From: Humulus lupulus
Taxonomy: Eukaryota > Streptophyta > Magnoliopsida > Rosales > Cannabaceae
Length of the DNA: 64,000 bases
Reading direction: 5' to 3'
NCBI RefSeq assembly: GCF_963169125.1
Contig: NC_084802.1
Location: forward strand, 16,740,896-16,804,895
The translations under genes were made by a program, and so were the position numbers. How positions within the stretch are numbered: the stretch's first letter is position 1; each line of letters starts with the position of its first letter. The notes beneath the pieces were generated by a model. That model was not told the origin of the DNA, ran no database searches, and saw only the letters and a program-made list of their open reading frames with translations. Shown one piece after another: positions 11,224-20,679 of this stretch.

Positions 11224-12451
11224 TTACTCGTTGCCACCTGGATCCTCTCGTTGGGAAGCCCTCGCAGCCCGCACGTATATTCTCAAGTGTCTTTGTCTAA
11301 TAAGGAACTTGATTTCATCCTTCAACTGGTTACACTCGTTTGTATCGTGTCCATAGTCGTTGTGAAAATGACAGAACTTGGTGGTATCCCTTTTCAAGAT
11401 ATCCTTTCGAATGGCAGCGGGTCTTTTGTAAGGCACACTGGAACTTGTGGCCTGATACACCTCTGCTCGAGACTCGACAAGGGCAGTGTAGTTGGTGAAC
11501 CTTGGCTCATAACGGTTTCCCTTGGCGCGCTTGCTCTTGGAAGTAGAGGGTTCGCTATGGGGCCTCTTCCCCCCATTCTTACGGTTGCCATTCCCATTGC
11601 CTTTGCCGTTGTCGTTGGGCTTTGACCCATTGGCGGCTTTGGTGGGGTCTTCAGTCCTCTTATCTTTATTTGGGGTCTTTCCCTCGCTGGCAATGGCATC
11701 CTCGAGCTTGATGTATCGATCAACTCGATCAAAAAATTCTTGGGTAGTTTTAACCCCATGCTTCCTGAGGCTACTCCAAAGGGGCGTACGGCGCCTAACT
11801 CCTGCAGTTAAGGCCATCATTTTGCCTTCGTCTCCCACTGTTTTGGCTCCAGCCGCAGCTCGCATAAAACGCTGGACGTAGTCTTTCAGTGGTTCTCCTT
11901 CTTGCTGGCGTATCTCGACCAGCTGGTTTGCCTCAGTTGGGTGCACACGACCCGCATAGAATTGTCCGTAAAACTCCTTTACGAACATCTCCCAAGATAC
12001 AATACTTGCAGGAGGGAATTTAAAGAACCACTCCTGTGCAGCTTCAGAAAGTGTTGCAGGAAAGATCCTACACCGAGCGTCTTCGAACACCTTCTGAATG
12101 TCCATTTGTACCTCAAACTTGTTGACATGAGATACCGGGTCACCATATCCATCAAAGTTTGGAAGTGTGGGCATTTTAAACTTGCTGGAAGTTTCTGCCA
12201 CAGCAATCCTTTGGACGAAAGGAGTGCCCCTTCTCATGTCGTACTCGATGTGAGACGTTCTTTCCCCGACCAGCTGTTGCACTGCTTGGTTCAGGGCATC
12301 TATTTGGGCCTGAACGGCTTCAGGAATTGCCGGGGCCTCTGGTGTCGGGGGAATGTACTCGTCGTGCCGTTCTCTGCGGTCGTTGAGTACATCCCTTAAG
12401 TCGTTGTCTCTCCGCCATTGCTCGTTGGCTCCGAGCCGACTAAAGACGTTG
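11224..12451 (-). pseudogene. gag, C-terminal part, of the Tat element
   Basis: This encodes the Retrotrans_gag core (LPNFDGYGDPVSHVNKFEVQ, FPATLSEAAQEWFFKFP, EPLKDYVQRFMRAA, TPLWSSLRKHGVKTTQEF). A basic, Asn/Gly-rich hinge follows, then a zinc-knuckle-like CHFHNDYGHDTNECNQLKDE. It would form the virus-like particle and bind RNA. The frame is open for about 410 codons, but no ATG starts it: the N-terminal part lies beyond the inserted solo LTR at 12457-14502. Removing that insert and one target-duplication copy restores reading continuity across the site. Confidence 0.88.
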
Positions 12452-14507
12452 TTTTGTGTTGATCCCAAAAGAGGGTGTTTTAATATTTAAACTCGCAAGT
12501 GCACGAATCGTTTCGGAATATAATGTTCATGTAAGTACGAGGTCTAACCCATGGGAGTTGACTAACATCGAAGGAAACTATTTCAAACAAAGCAATAATA
12601 TTCTAACCTAGTTCCAAATATTTGATGAGATTTTGTTTTAGAAAAATAAAAGACAAGTAATAAAAAGATTTAAGATTAAATAGAAAAATAGTTTTCAAAT
12701 GATATATGTAAAATAAGATTATTAAGATATTAGAATCCACAAAATGCAAGTTCAATAGTATTTATAAGTATATTGATTCCCAAGTTTAGATATAGTTGAA
12801 ATAAATCACACTATATTTTTTTTCAAGATACATTTTCTATTCAAGCACAAGTTACTTTCAAAAAGGTAGGATTTTTCTTCACTTATAAAAGATATAATTT
12901 CGAAGCATTAGTTGTGTTACAACCTAATGAAACTACAAGAAATCAAAGAGATTATGTTTAGGCAAAATATGATACTTATGCTCTAAGAATTAGATGTGAA
13001 CAATTTAATGAAAAACATTTAATCAAATAATATCATATTTTTGCATAATGAAGAACTAAGTGTAATATGCTTTAACACTCAATAATAGATGAAAAATGCA
13101 TATCTTTGATAGAAAAATACATAAACAATGTTGTACAAATGGGAAATCAACATACAAAAAAAAAAAATACTATCTAGTTACATTTTGCTTCATCATCATC
13201 TTAATAACCTTTGAAAAAGATTAGAAGCTCATAACTAGATTAAAATAAAAATTATAAAATAACATACTTGACATGCTCTTCAAAAGATGAAAATGGTAGA
13301 GAAAATAGTGAAGAGAAGAGAGAAAAAAATGAAGTGTGGAAGAGGTTGAAAAGATGAAGAAAAGCCCCCCAAATGGTCTTAAAAGACTCTATTTATAGGC
13401 AAAATATGGAGATTAAATTAATCAAACTAAAATAAATAAATTGATTAATTTAATTGTGTTGGGAAGTAGTATGATAAATAGAGTAAGTGTAAGAGTATTG
13501 GAAAGATGAAATGTTTGGTTGGGTAAAAGATTAGTGAAAAGCTAGGGTAAAAAAATGAATTAGGAATGTTTATTTAGGTAAGAAAAATAGGGAATAGTGA
13601 ATTGATATTTGAGTGAAAAATATTGGGAATGAAAATGTGATTTTTGGGTCTTTTTGTGGCTGTGTTGGCAGCTTGTGGCATATGGGGCATTGTTGGTGCT
13701 GGCCAAATGGCTGATTAAAAGCTAAGGCCCGTGGGATTGTGATGGGCCTGGAAGGATGAATTGGGCCACAGCTGGGGAGAAGAGCTGCTGGTCCGTACGG
13801 CTTCGGTTGGTGCAATGGCCAGCCAGGCGTTGGAAGCATATGAAGAGGGTCTCTTCATCTTGCTGCTTCTTGGAGGCGAGGTGATGCTGCCACGTGGAGA
13901 GGCTTGGGCACTGAAGCTGGCAGGCATGAAGGAGTTGAACGCTGGAGAGGAGGCACGGGCCTGGGCAGCTTCGGTTGGCAAGCTGGTGGCATGGGAGCAT
14001 CAGCAGTTGGGCCCCCTGTTGGGCTTCTGTTGGTTTGGGCCTGGCAGATGGCAAATGGCTGAAGAGAGAATGCAAAAATGCCACAATTTTTCTTGTCTTG
14101 CTTTCTTGAAAATGCCACGTTGTCTTTCATTTTTCTTTCTTTTTAAGAGCATACATTCCCTACAAAATAAATATAAAATAAATCATAATACAATATTTTC
14201 AACTATAAAATAGATCAATTTAATTCTTTGAAAATATTAATTATAACTTAATTTATATTTTACATTTAAGTTCAATAATACAACATTTTTTTACCACTAA
14301 CTTAACAATAATAATTCAAATAATTAACTACAACATTTTACAACAAAAAACTTATAAAAACATACAAAATTATATAAAATCATGATAAGACTACTAAATT
14401 CAAAATTACTTAAAAACTTAATAAATCAATTAAAAACTCAAGAATTAAGCAACAATTAGCACATAAGAAATGGTAAAATAACTTTATTTTGTAGAGTTAT
14501 CATTTTG
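12452..14507 (-). mobile_element. Solo LTR (2046 bp) inserted in gag, with TTTTG target duplication
   Basis: The element proper is 12457-14502. It begins TGTTGATCCC and ends GAGTTATCA on the plus strand, that is TG...CA. It is flanked by identical 5-bp repeats TTTTG at 12452-12456 and 14503-14507. It interrupts the gag frame, which reads through cleanly if the insert and one repeat are left out. It holds no pol domains and no internal terminal repeat, so a solo LTR is the simplest reading. Orientation is provisional: the minus-strand start TGATAACTCTACAAAAT resembles large plant LTRs. The GC-rich part at 13640-14110 is open in several frames but resembles no protein. Confidence 0.8.
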
Positions 14508-15417
14508 TCTGGGCTGCCCCCTAGCATTACGTCTCGCTTGTTGGTCTTCTCTAGGTGGTGGGCTTCTGCCTCCACCTCTCTCGTCATTCCTCCAACCGGC
14601 GTTCCCTCTGCCTGGGTCAGCCTCATTGTAGCCATGGCCATCTCTGAACCTCGATTGGCTATGGTGAGACCGAATGTCTCCTCAGTTGCCTCCTCGTCTT
14701 GGAACTACCCGAGCGTTAGGGGGAGGCCTGCGCTGGTCGGTAGGTCCCCATGCATTATCATGTCGTGGGGGGCCCCTGACCGCAGAGCTTGTCTCTGAGT
14801 TCCTTCTGTTGCCAGAAGGACGATGTCCCCTGCTCGGTGGGTGCGACTCTTCACCCCCCTAGCGTCTAGGGCTGCTGCCCAGTCCTATTCTGCCTTGGCA
14901 GTGGGGGATCGCCTCGACCAGCCTGGGATGGAGGCTGCATCTCAGGGTCCCTAGGTGGGACATCATCCTGAGGCATTGGTGGCTGCTCCGGACTTTGAGG
15001 GCTCGTTGGCTGGATTGGAGGGCTAGGATTGGGACCCCTTTGAGGTGGCCCATTTGAGGGTTGATCAGGCTGCGAGGCAGGTGCAGCCTGATTCCTAGCC
15101 AATTGCAGGGCTGCTTCGAGGGCTGCCATGGCCTCCCTCTGACGACGGTCCATCTCCGCCTGTCTTTCACTCAGTTCTTGGGTGCTGACGCTCTATTTCT
15201 TGCTGCTGTCATGCCATGGTCTCTGCAACACTTTCTTGTCTGGCCCTCAGATTGGCCAATCATCTTGCAATACTCCCAGGGTATTTCTCAGCGTTTCGGA
15301 GTTCAGTTCCTCCTCATCAAATTCCAAGTGTGGCTCATTTTCAGCCATGTTCTGAGGAGGAAGTTGAGATGGTGTAGTGCCAGCCGCCTGCCCAGTCTTC
15401 TTTGTTGTCTTTGCCAT
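14508..15417 (-). pseudogene. gag, N-terminal part, of the Tat element
   Basis: The start ATG is at 15417-15415, 27 bases past the primer-binding site, giving MAKTTKKTGQAAGTTPSQ. The protein continues with an acidic stretch (HLEFDEEELNSETLRNTLG), a Gln/Glu coiled segment (MDRRQREAMAALEAALQLA) and a long Pro/Arg/Gly-rich region (RPPPNARVVPRRGGN, ERGGGRSPPPREDQQARRN) before the insertion site. There are frameshifts near 15250-15270 and stops near 15256, 15196, 14871 and 14688. The low-complexity N-terminus matches gag of Tat-type elements and the coiled gag start at 18483 in the neighbouring element. Confidence 0.75.
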
Positions 15418-15443
15418 TAGTGCTTCAACAACCTCGTCTCAAG

Positions 15444-15461
15444 CTTTCAATGAAAGCACCA
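15444..15461 (-). other. Primer-binding site of the Tat element
   Basis: On the minus strand TGGTGCTTTCATTGAAAG begins three bases after the LTR end (...CCAACA) and starts with the TGG that pairs with a tRNA CCA end. A near-identical site is at 18430-18448 in the other Tat element. I could not assign the priming tRNA by eye. Confidence 0.7.
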
Positions 15462-15464
15462 GAA

Positions 15465-16060
15465 TGTTGGCCCTCGTTTTGGTCATCTGACACGGATTCA
15501 AATGCTTGATGTGATGGGAAGTGTTGAAATAGATTTAATGGAAAGAACAGTAAACGACACAACAAATTATAGTGGTTCGGCCCCACGAATTGGTAATGAC
15601 CTACGTCCACTTAAGCTATTATTGATATTAATTCTCAAAGGAGTGATCAAAGAACTAGGGTTCTCCGAGTTTCACAAGCCTTAGAGGGATGAACAATACA
15701 CTCGAAAGATAATAGCTATAATTCTCTTGTAAAGCAAAAACTCAAATCAGCCAAAAGTCCATTCCTTGAGCTATTTCTCTCTATTTATAGGCTCAAAAAG
15801 GATTACATGAATTAGTTACAGATATTCTTTCCTAAATAATCGGATCATCAGGAATCATGGGAGATAATCTTGGATATGATTACAATTGTACAAGATCATC
15901 TCAAAATATACGGAGTATACGACCAAGCTGGTCGTATATAAAATCCAAATGTTATGTCAAGGGAATTTCACTAGTCGATGGTCGAACAGAACCACTGCCA
16001 GGTGCCAGCCACGTGTTAAAAATGTCTGCCACGTCATCCATGCCTACTTTTTGGATAACA
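15465..16060 (-). mobile_element. 5' LTR of the Tat element (596 bp)
   Basis: On the minus strand it begins TGTTATCCAAAAAGTAGG and ends GAGGGCCAACA, directly followed by the primer-binding site. A TATA box (CTATAAATAG on the minus strand, 15781-15790) lies mid-LTR, where transcription of the element would start. The bases after 16060 read AATTA; the matching left duplication is unknown because the other LTR was not found. The start TGTTATCC is shared with the LTR at 17293. Confidence 0.75.
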
Positions 16061-16476
16061 AATTAAAAATAGAAATTTGTATAAAAATTAAATTTATATA
16101 CAATTCAAATATAATTTTAATTTTATCAAAATTTAGTGGATTTTTTTATAAAAAAAATAGACATTCCATTTCAGTTTTTATATATAAACCGAAGTAGAAA
16201 GTCATTTATACATAAAAACCAAAGTGGAAACACCTCAATATGGAGGCGCCATCTTAATATGAAGACCTTCCACTTCGGTTTATATGTATAAACCTAAGTA
16301 GAAAGCCTACTTTCTACTTCGATTTATATATAAAAATCGAAGTGGAAAGTCCATTTTTCACTTCAGTTTTTCACCACTTTTTACTTCGCTCTGAACTACT
16401 TCGGTTGCAAATTTATGTGAAAACCGAAATAGTTCCAACTTAAAAACCGAAGTAATAGCCCATTTTTCTTATAGTG
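16061..16476 (-). mobile_element. CACTA transposon terminus (fragment)
   Basis: The right edge read on the minus strand is CACTATAAGAAAAATGGGC, a classical plant CACTA terminal inverted repeat. Inside are many direct and inverted copies of CTTCGGTTTTTATA / TATAAACCGAAGTRGAAAG, typical subterminal transposase-binding repeats. The fragment stops where the Tat LTR begins, so the Tat element probably inserted into or truncated it. No other end was found in the window. Confidence 0.7.
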
Positions 16477-16865
16477 TGTATCCAGAGTTTAAGATTTTCT
16501 TGCAAAAAAAAATACTAATGTGGAAGATAATATAATTTCAATTTGAGAGTAGAGTTCGTATATATATATTTGGTAATATTTATATTGTGAACTTTATTGA
16601 ATCTATATACTATTTCTTTGAATAGGGTGATAGATGATTGATGAAAGATGCATATAATTGCTCATTATATAGAATATGATCTCAATTTCATTATGTTAAA
16701 ATATTTTGTGTTTAACAACTTATATTTGTATGCAATGTTTTATAGTTTATTTGAGTATTTGTTAACTTATATATATATATATAAATATATTTTTTATTCA
16801 AAAATATAATTCTAATAACTAAAGTTTTTTTTTGTTGAATTTAACTCAAACTTAAGTATGTTGAT
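16477..16865. other. AT-rich spacer
   Basis: No ORF, no recognisable repeat ends and a short (TA)n run near 16770-16790. I see nothing functional. Confidence 0.5.
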
Positions 16866-17292
16866 TGTTGACGACGTTTTTCGTCAACTAAAAAGAGCGA
16901 TTAAACATTTATAATAAAGGAAGAAAAGAAGGAATAAATATTTTTTATGTGGTTCACTAGTTTAATCTACTTAAGTCCACGAGTCAATTTTATTGAATAA
17001 ATATTCTGCGTTTAAAGCCTTGAAAGCAATTTTATAGAGCTTTCAGTACAAAATTGTGCGTAAGTCCTAAATGACTATGATCCATGCTATTTATAGACCT
17101 AATTTACATAACATTCTTCCCCAAATTTTAGGGAAGTTACAACATATCTCATTTGAATTTGAAATACAAATGAGTTTAAACAAATACAATCAAATGCATT
17201 GCTTAAACAAATATCCCTTAAAAATAGGGTTGTTTACACGCGGTTTCAACTAAGCCCATAATAGTAAGGATATATAACCATATAAACATTGC
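16861..17292 (-). mobile_element. Small solo LTR (423 bp) with near-perfect duplication
   Basis: The element at 16866-17288 begins TGTTGACGACGTTTTTCG and ends ATATAAACA. Flanks are TTGAT (16861-16865) and TTGC plus T (the last base lying beyond the next insertion), four of five matching. A minus-strand TATA box (TATAAATAG, about 17088-17096) suggests minus orientation. The start is close to that of the solo LTR at 34613 (TGTTGACGCCGTTTTTCGTC), so both may be related gypsy LTRs. Confidence 0.55.
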
Positions 17293-18426
17293 TGTTATCC
17301 CCAAAAATTGGAGTCCGATGACGTGGCAATCAGAAGTGGCAATGCACGGTCAGTAAATGGCACATTAATAGTCAATAAATGTGTTGGCTCTTCGGAGTTG
17401 TGATAAAGTGATCTGACCGATCTGATAGAATTTCTGTCCGACCAGTGAAGATTTTTGACTGACCAGTCAAGTGTCATGCTAGACCAGAAAAGTGTCATGA
17501 CCGACCAGTCAGGTGCTTGTCCGCCCAGCCAAGTGCTTGTTCGCCCAGTCAGGTGCTTGTCCGCCCAATCAAGTGCTTGTCCGCCCAGTCATGTGCTTGT
17601 CCACCCAGTCAGGTGCTTGTCCGCCCAGTCAGGTGCTTTTCCGCCCAGTCAGGTGCTTGTCCGCCCAGTCAGGTGCTTGTCCGCCCAGTCAAGTGCTTGT
17701 CCGCCCAGTCATGTGCTTGTCCGCCCTGTCAGGAGCTTGTCCGCCCAGTAATGTGCTTGTCCAACCAGCCAAGTGTTTGGCCGACCAGATATGTGTTGGT
17801 CGACCAGTCAAGGGTTTTGCTGACCAGTGGAGTGCTTTGGCCCTTCAGTTTTCCTCCTGGGTGTGGTGTGGACCGACTAAATAAAGCAGGGCTACGCAAA
17901 AGATCTCAGTAACGACATCAACAAGAATCGGTCATACCTGTGCGGGAATCTCTCAGATATCCCAGAATAATAGCCATATTGTTGTAATATTAGATTTATT
18001 TATATTTTATTAATTAAAGTCTGTTGGAAGAACCAAAGACCCGGTAAAAAGGAGATATTTATGTACGATCCATGAGCCTATAAATAAATGGCTTATGAAA
18101 TCATTTAGGGGGATCGGATCTTTGGAGACTGAGAAAAACTCTCTATTTTGGAGACTTTGGGACTGTTACTTGGGGTATTCTTGGGACATTTTCTAAGAGA
18201 GTTTAGAGAGAGAAACTATGTATGTTTCTACTTACACTTAAGAAACTCAGTTGGCTCAAGTTCATCTGATCTTAAGTGTAGGATATATATCACAACTCCA
18301 AGTGGATTAGGCTATTACCAATAAATTGGGGCTGAACCACTATAAAATTATCTGTGTCGTATTATTCTCTTTAGGTTCATTGTAGTTTTGACGTCTACTC
18401 ATCGTTGGCCAAAAATACGGTCAACA
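17293..18426 (+). repeat. 5' LTR of the gag-only Tat element
   Basis: Begins TGTTATCCCC and ends GGTCAACA. Contains the 20-bp tandem array (17461-17843), a TATA box TATAAATA at 18079-18086 and the LTR end directly before the primer-binding site. The array lies upstream of the TATA box, so it is part of the U3 promoter region. Confidence 0.9.
17461..17843 (+). repeat. 20-bp tandem array in the 5' LTR
   Basis: About 19 units with the consensus AGTCAGGTGCTTGTCCGCCC. Edge units diverge (AGTCAAGTGTTTGGCCGACC) while the middle is homogeneous, as expected from unequal exchange or slippage. Because 20 is not a multiple of three and the unit lacks stops, all three plus frames stay open. The resulting Pro/Cys/Ser-rich ORFs are almost certainly not genes. 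Confidence 0.92.
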
Positions 18427-18429
18427 TTT

Positions 18430-18448
18430 TGGTGCTTTCATTGAGAGC
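18430..18448 (+). other. Primer-binding site of the gag-only element
   Basis: TGGTGCTTTCATTGAGAGC starts three bases after the 5' LTR and begins with TGG. It matches the site of the Tat element at 15444-15461 over the first 15 bases, so both likely use the same primer tRNA, which I could not identify. Confidence 0.75.
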
Positions 18449-18482
18449 ATGAAGAGAAGAAGCACACGACTATCATATCGAA

Positions 18483-20670
18483 ATGGCGCTCAAGAATACC
18501 AAAGTGGCATCCAAAAAGTTAGGCATGTTAAAAGAGCCTGCTAGATCAGAAGATCTTGGACCACATAACCCAGAGACTGAGCCCAGGGTGTTTCTCGAGG
18601 AGACTACTCCAGAAGTTGAACAACTCCAGGAAGCAATAGGCGCTTTCCAAGAGGAGATGATGCAATTCAATGCTCGGCAGGAGTCTTTTGCTGAAGAGAT
18701 GGCCAGGCAGAGAGCTGCGTTAGAGCAGCAAAGGCGCGATATGGAGGCCAGAAGTGAAGAGCTCAGACAGCAACAGGAGGAGGTCAACCAGAGACATCGT
18801 GAAGCAGCACTTGTTCTAGAAGCGGCTACCCAATTAACCCAAGCCAATGCTCAAGGCGCAACACAAGCAGCCACCCAGGGAGCAAGAAATAATAATGCTG
18901 GTCGGAGGACCACTGACAGAGCCAATTCTCGGGGATCGGACAGGAGCAGGAGTAACTCCCCTGGTCGGGAAGATGATGGGGATTGATCCATAACTGCCTC
19001 GACGCAAAGGGAGCACTCTAGAACCCCCTCCAGGAGCCACTGATCATAAACTTCTAGATCAGGGAGTCACCGATCATGCAGTAAAAAGACTCCACCCAGG
19101 CAGGATCAGACCAAGAATCCTTGAGATAAGAGGACTTCACAATTCAAAGATGGGCATGGTCATGATGAGGCTGATAGTCATCACACCGACTAGTCAAAGG
19201 AAAATGAGGGCAATGACCAACAAGGAGGAAAAGACTGCCTGAGGTGTACCGAAAGGCCTCCACTGCACCTTGGCCAGCAGCGTAGTGGGAGAGCGCAAGT
19301 CCCACGTAGTAAGCCCTCTGAAAAATCGAAAAGTACAGTGTTCGATCCGGCAAGAGAGCATGCTTCCCAGAAGGATCTGAGGGACGTTATCACCAACAAG
19401 AGAAGGACCGTCCCGGTCGAAGGGCAAAATCTGAACCGCCCTGCCAGTCAAGTAGAAATACTTGACGACAGTGCATCAGATGGTAATACCCGACCAGGCA
19501 GTCAAGACCTTGGAACTTCATCAGTTGCACCAGCCATCCAAGCCCAGCTTAACGTGCTAACGACTGCAGTGCAAGGTTTGTCAAAACGACCTTCCGGGAT
19601 TGATGCGATAGACCACCGAAGTGGTAGCCCATTTTGTGCCCGGATTAGAGCAGCCCAGCCGCCGGAAAAATATAAAGCACAGGTTCTGCCAGTATATACA
19701 GAAAAGGCAGATCCCATCAGACATGTTGGGAAGTTTGAGGACCAAATGGAATTGCTCAGAGTAAGTAACGATTATCGGTGCAGAGTTTTCCCAACTACTT
19801 TGTCAGATAGCGCCCAGGAATGGTATTGGAAGTTTTAGCCAAACTCCATTACCAGTTTATGCCAACCACTTGGCAAATATCAAACAAGGGAAAGATGAGT
19901 CTTTAAAGAATTATATACAGAGATTCATGAGAGAAGCTAATAGAGCAACTGCTGTAGGAGACGAGGGGAAGATGGTTGCCATATCCGCTGGGATAACTTA
20001 TCGAAGCCCTTTGTGGGATAGTATACATAGAAATACAATTTCAACACTTCAACAATTTCTTGACCGAGCAGAAAAGTATATGAAATTGGATGATGCAATC
20101 GAGAAAGAGGAGAATGGCATAAACAATCCGGGCAGATCAACTGACTCTCCTAATAATGGTGGAAAGAAACGAGGAAATAACGGGTCTGACCACCATGAGG
20201 AAAAGAAAGCAAAGTTGAGTTCAAACAAAAAGCTAACCAAGTATGAGCCTCAGTTCACTAATTACACCACTCTCTCGACCAGCCGAGTAGAGATATATCT
20301 TGCTAGTCATGAAGAGGTTCCCTACAAGAAGCCTCCCCCCATCAGGAAAGAGATGAGGAAGAGAGATATGAATAAGTTTTGTCGTTTCCATGGAGATTAT
20401 GGTCACGACACAAATGAATGCAATCACCTCAAGGATGAGATAGAATTTCTTCTCCGGTCGGGCAAGTTGAGAAAGTACCGGGCAGAGACACCCCAAGGAG
20501 AAGGAGGCAGCAGCAATCCTGGTTTCTAGCGACAAAGATCTCCACCCTTGCATCCCGGACCTATGGACTTTACCTTAGACACTATATGTGGAGGTCCACA
20601 CTTGGCTGAGGAAAGCAACGAAGCAAAGGAGAAGTATGCTGAGCGGGAGTGATAGGATCAGGAGCCACTG
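18483..20670 (+). pseudogene. gag remnant of the gag-only Tat element
   Basis: The start ATG at 18483 gives MALKNTKVASKKLGMLKEPA, then a coiled coil (EEMMQFNARQESFAEEMARQ; REAALVLEAATQLTQ) and an Arg/Ser-rich hinge. The core follows: AQVLPVYTEKADPIRHVGKF, TTLSDSAQEWYWKF, then after a gap ESLKNYIQRFMREANRATAV and TISTLQQFLDRAEKYMKLDD. A zinc-knuckle-like CRFHGDYGHDTNECNHLKDE closes it. Stops are at about 18985, 19045 and 19836 and a frameshift falls near 19840-19870. Compared with gag at 11224-12451, about 20 residues are missing at that point. The last readable piece is DTICGGPHLAEESNEAKEKY, the start of the protease segment, after which pol is absent. Confidence 0.85.
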
Positions 20671-20679
20671 GAATGGCGA

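Larger units (their letters stand above)
3864..16060 (-). mobile_element. Degenerate Ty3/gypsy Tat-type retrotransposon with antisense extra gene
   Basis: Read on the minus strand the order is LTR (16060-15465), PBS, gag, aspartic protease, RT with RNase H, a second RNase H, integrase, then a spliced gene in the opposite direction. The separate second RNase H between RT and integrase and the antisense gene between pol and the 3' end are known traits of the Tat branch (Ogre, Retand, Grande, RIRE2 types). Frameshifts and stops run through all genes. The 3' LTR expected left of 3864 was not found, so the left edge is truncated or unrecognised; 3864 is only the start of the antisense gene. A 2-kb solo LTR interrupts gag. 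Confidence 0.85.

Noticed and set aside
11394..12399. Plus-strand open frames opposite gag
   Set aside because: Shadows of the real minus-strand gag, which has Retrotrans_gag and zinc-knuckle motifs.
13570..14213. Open frames on both strands inside the 2-kb solo LTR
   Set aside because: GC-rich LTR interior with no known domain and both strands equally open.
17455..17912. Three overlapping Pro/Cys/Ser-rich open frames, repeated at 22932-23269
   Set aside because: They are produced by a stop-free 20-bp tandem repeat in an LTR; frame-independent openness argues against a protein.
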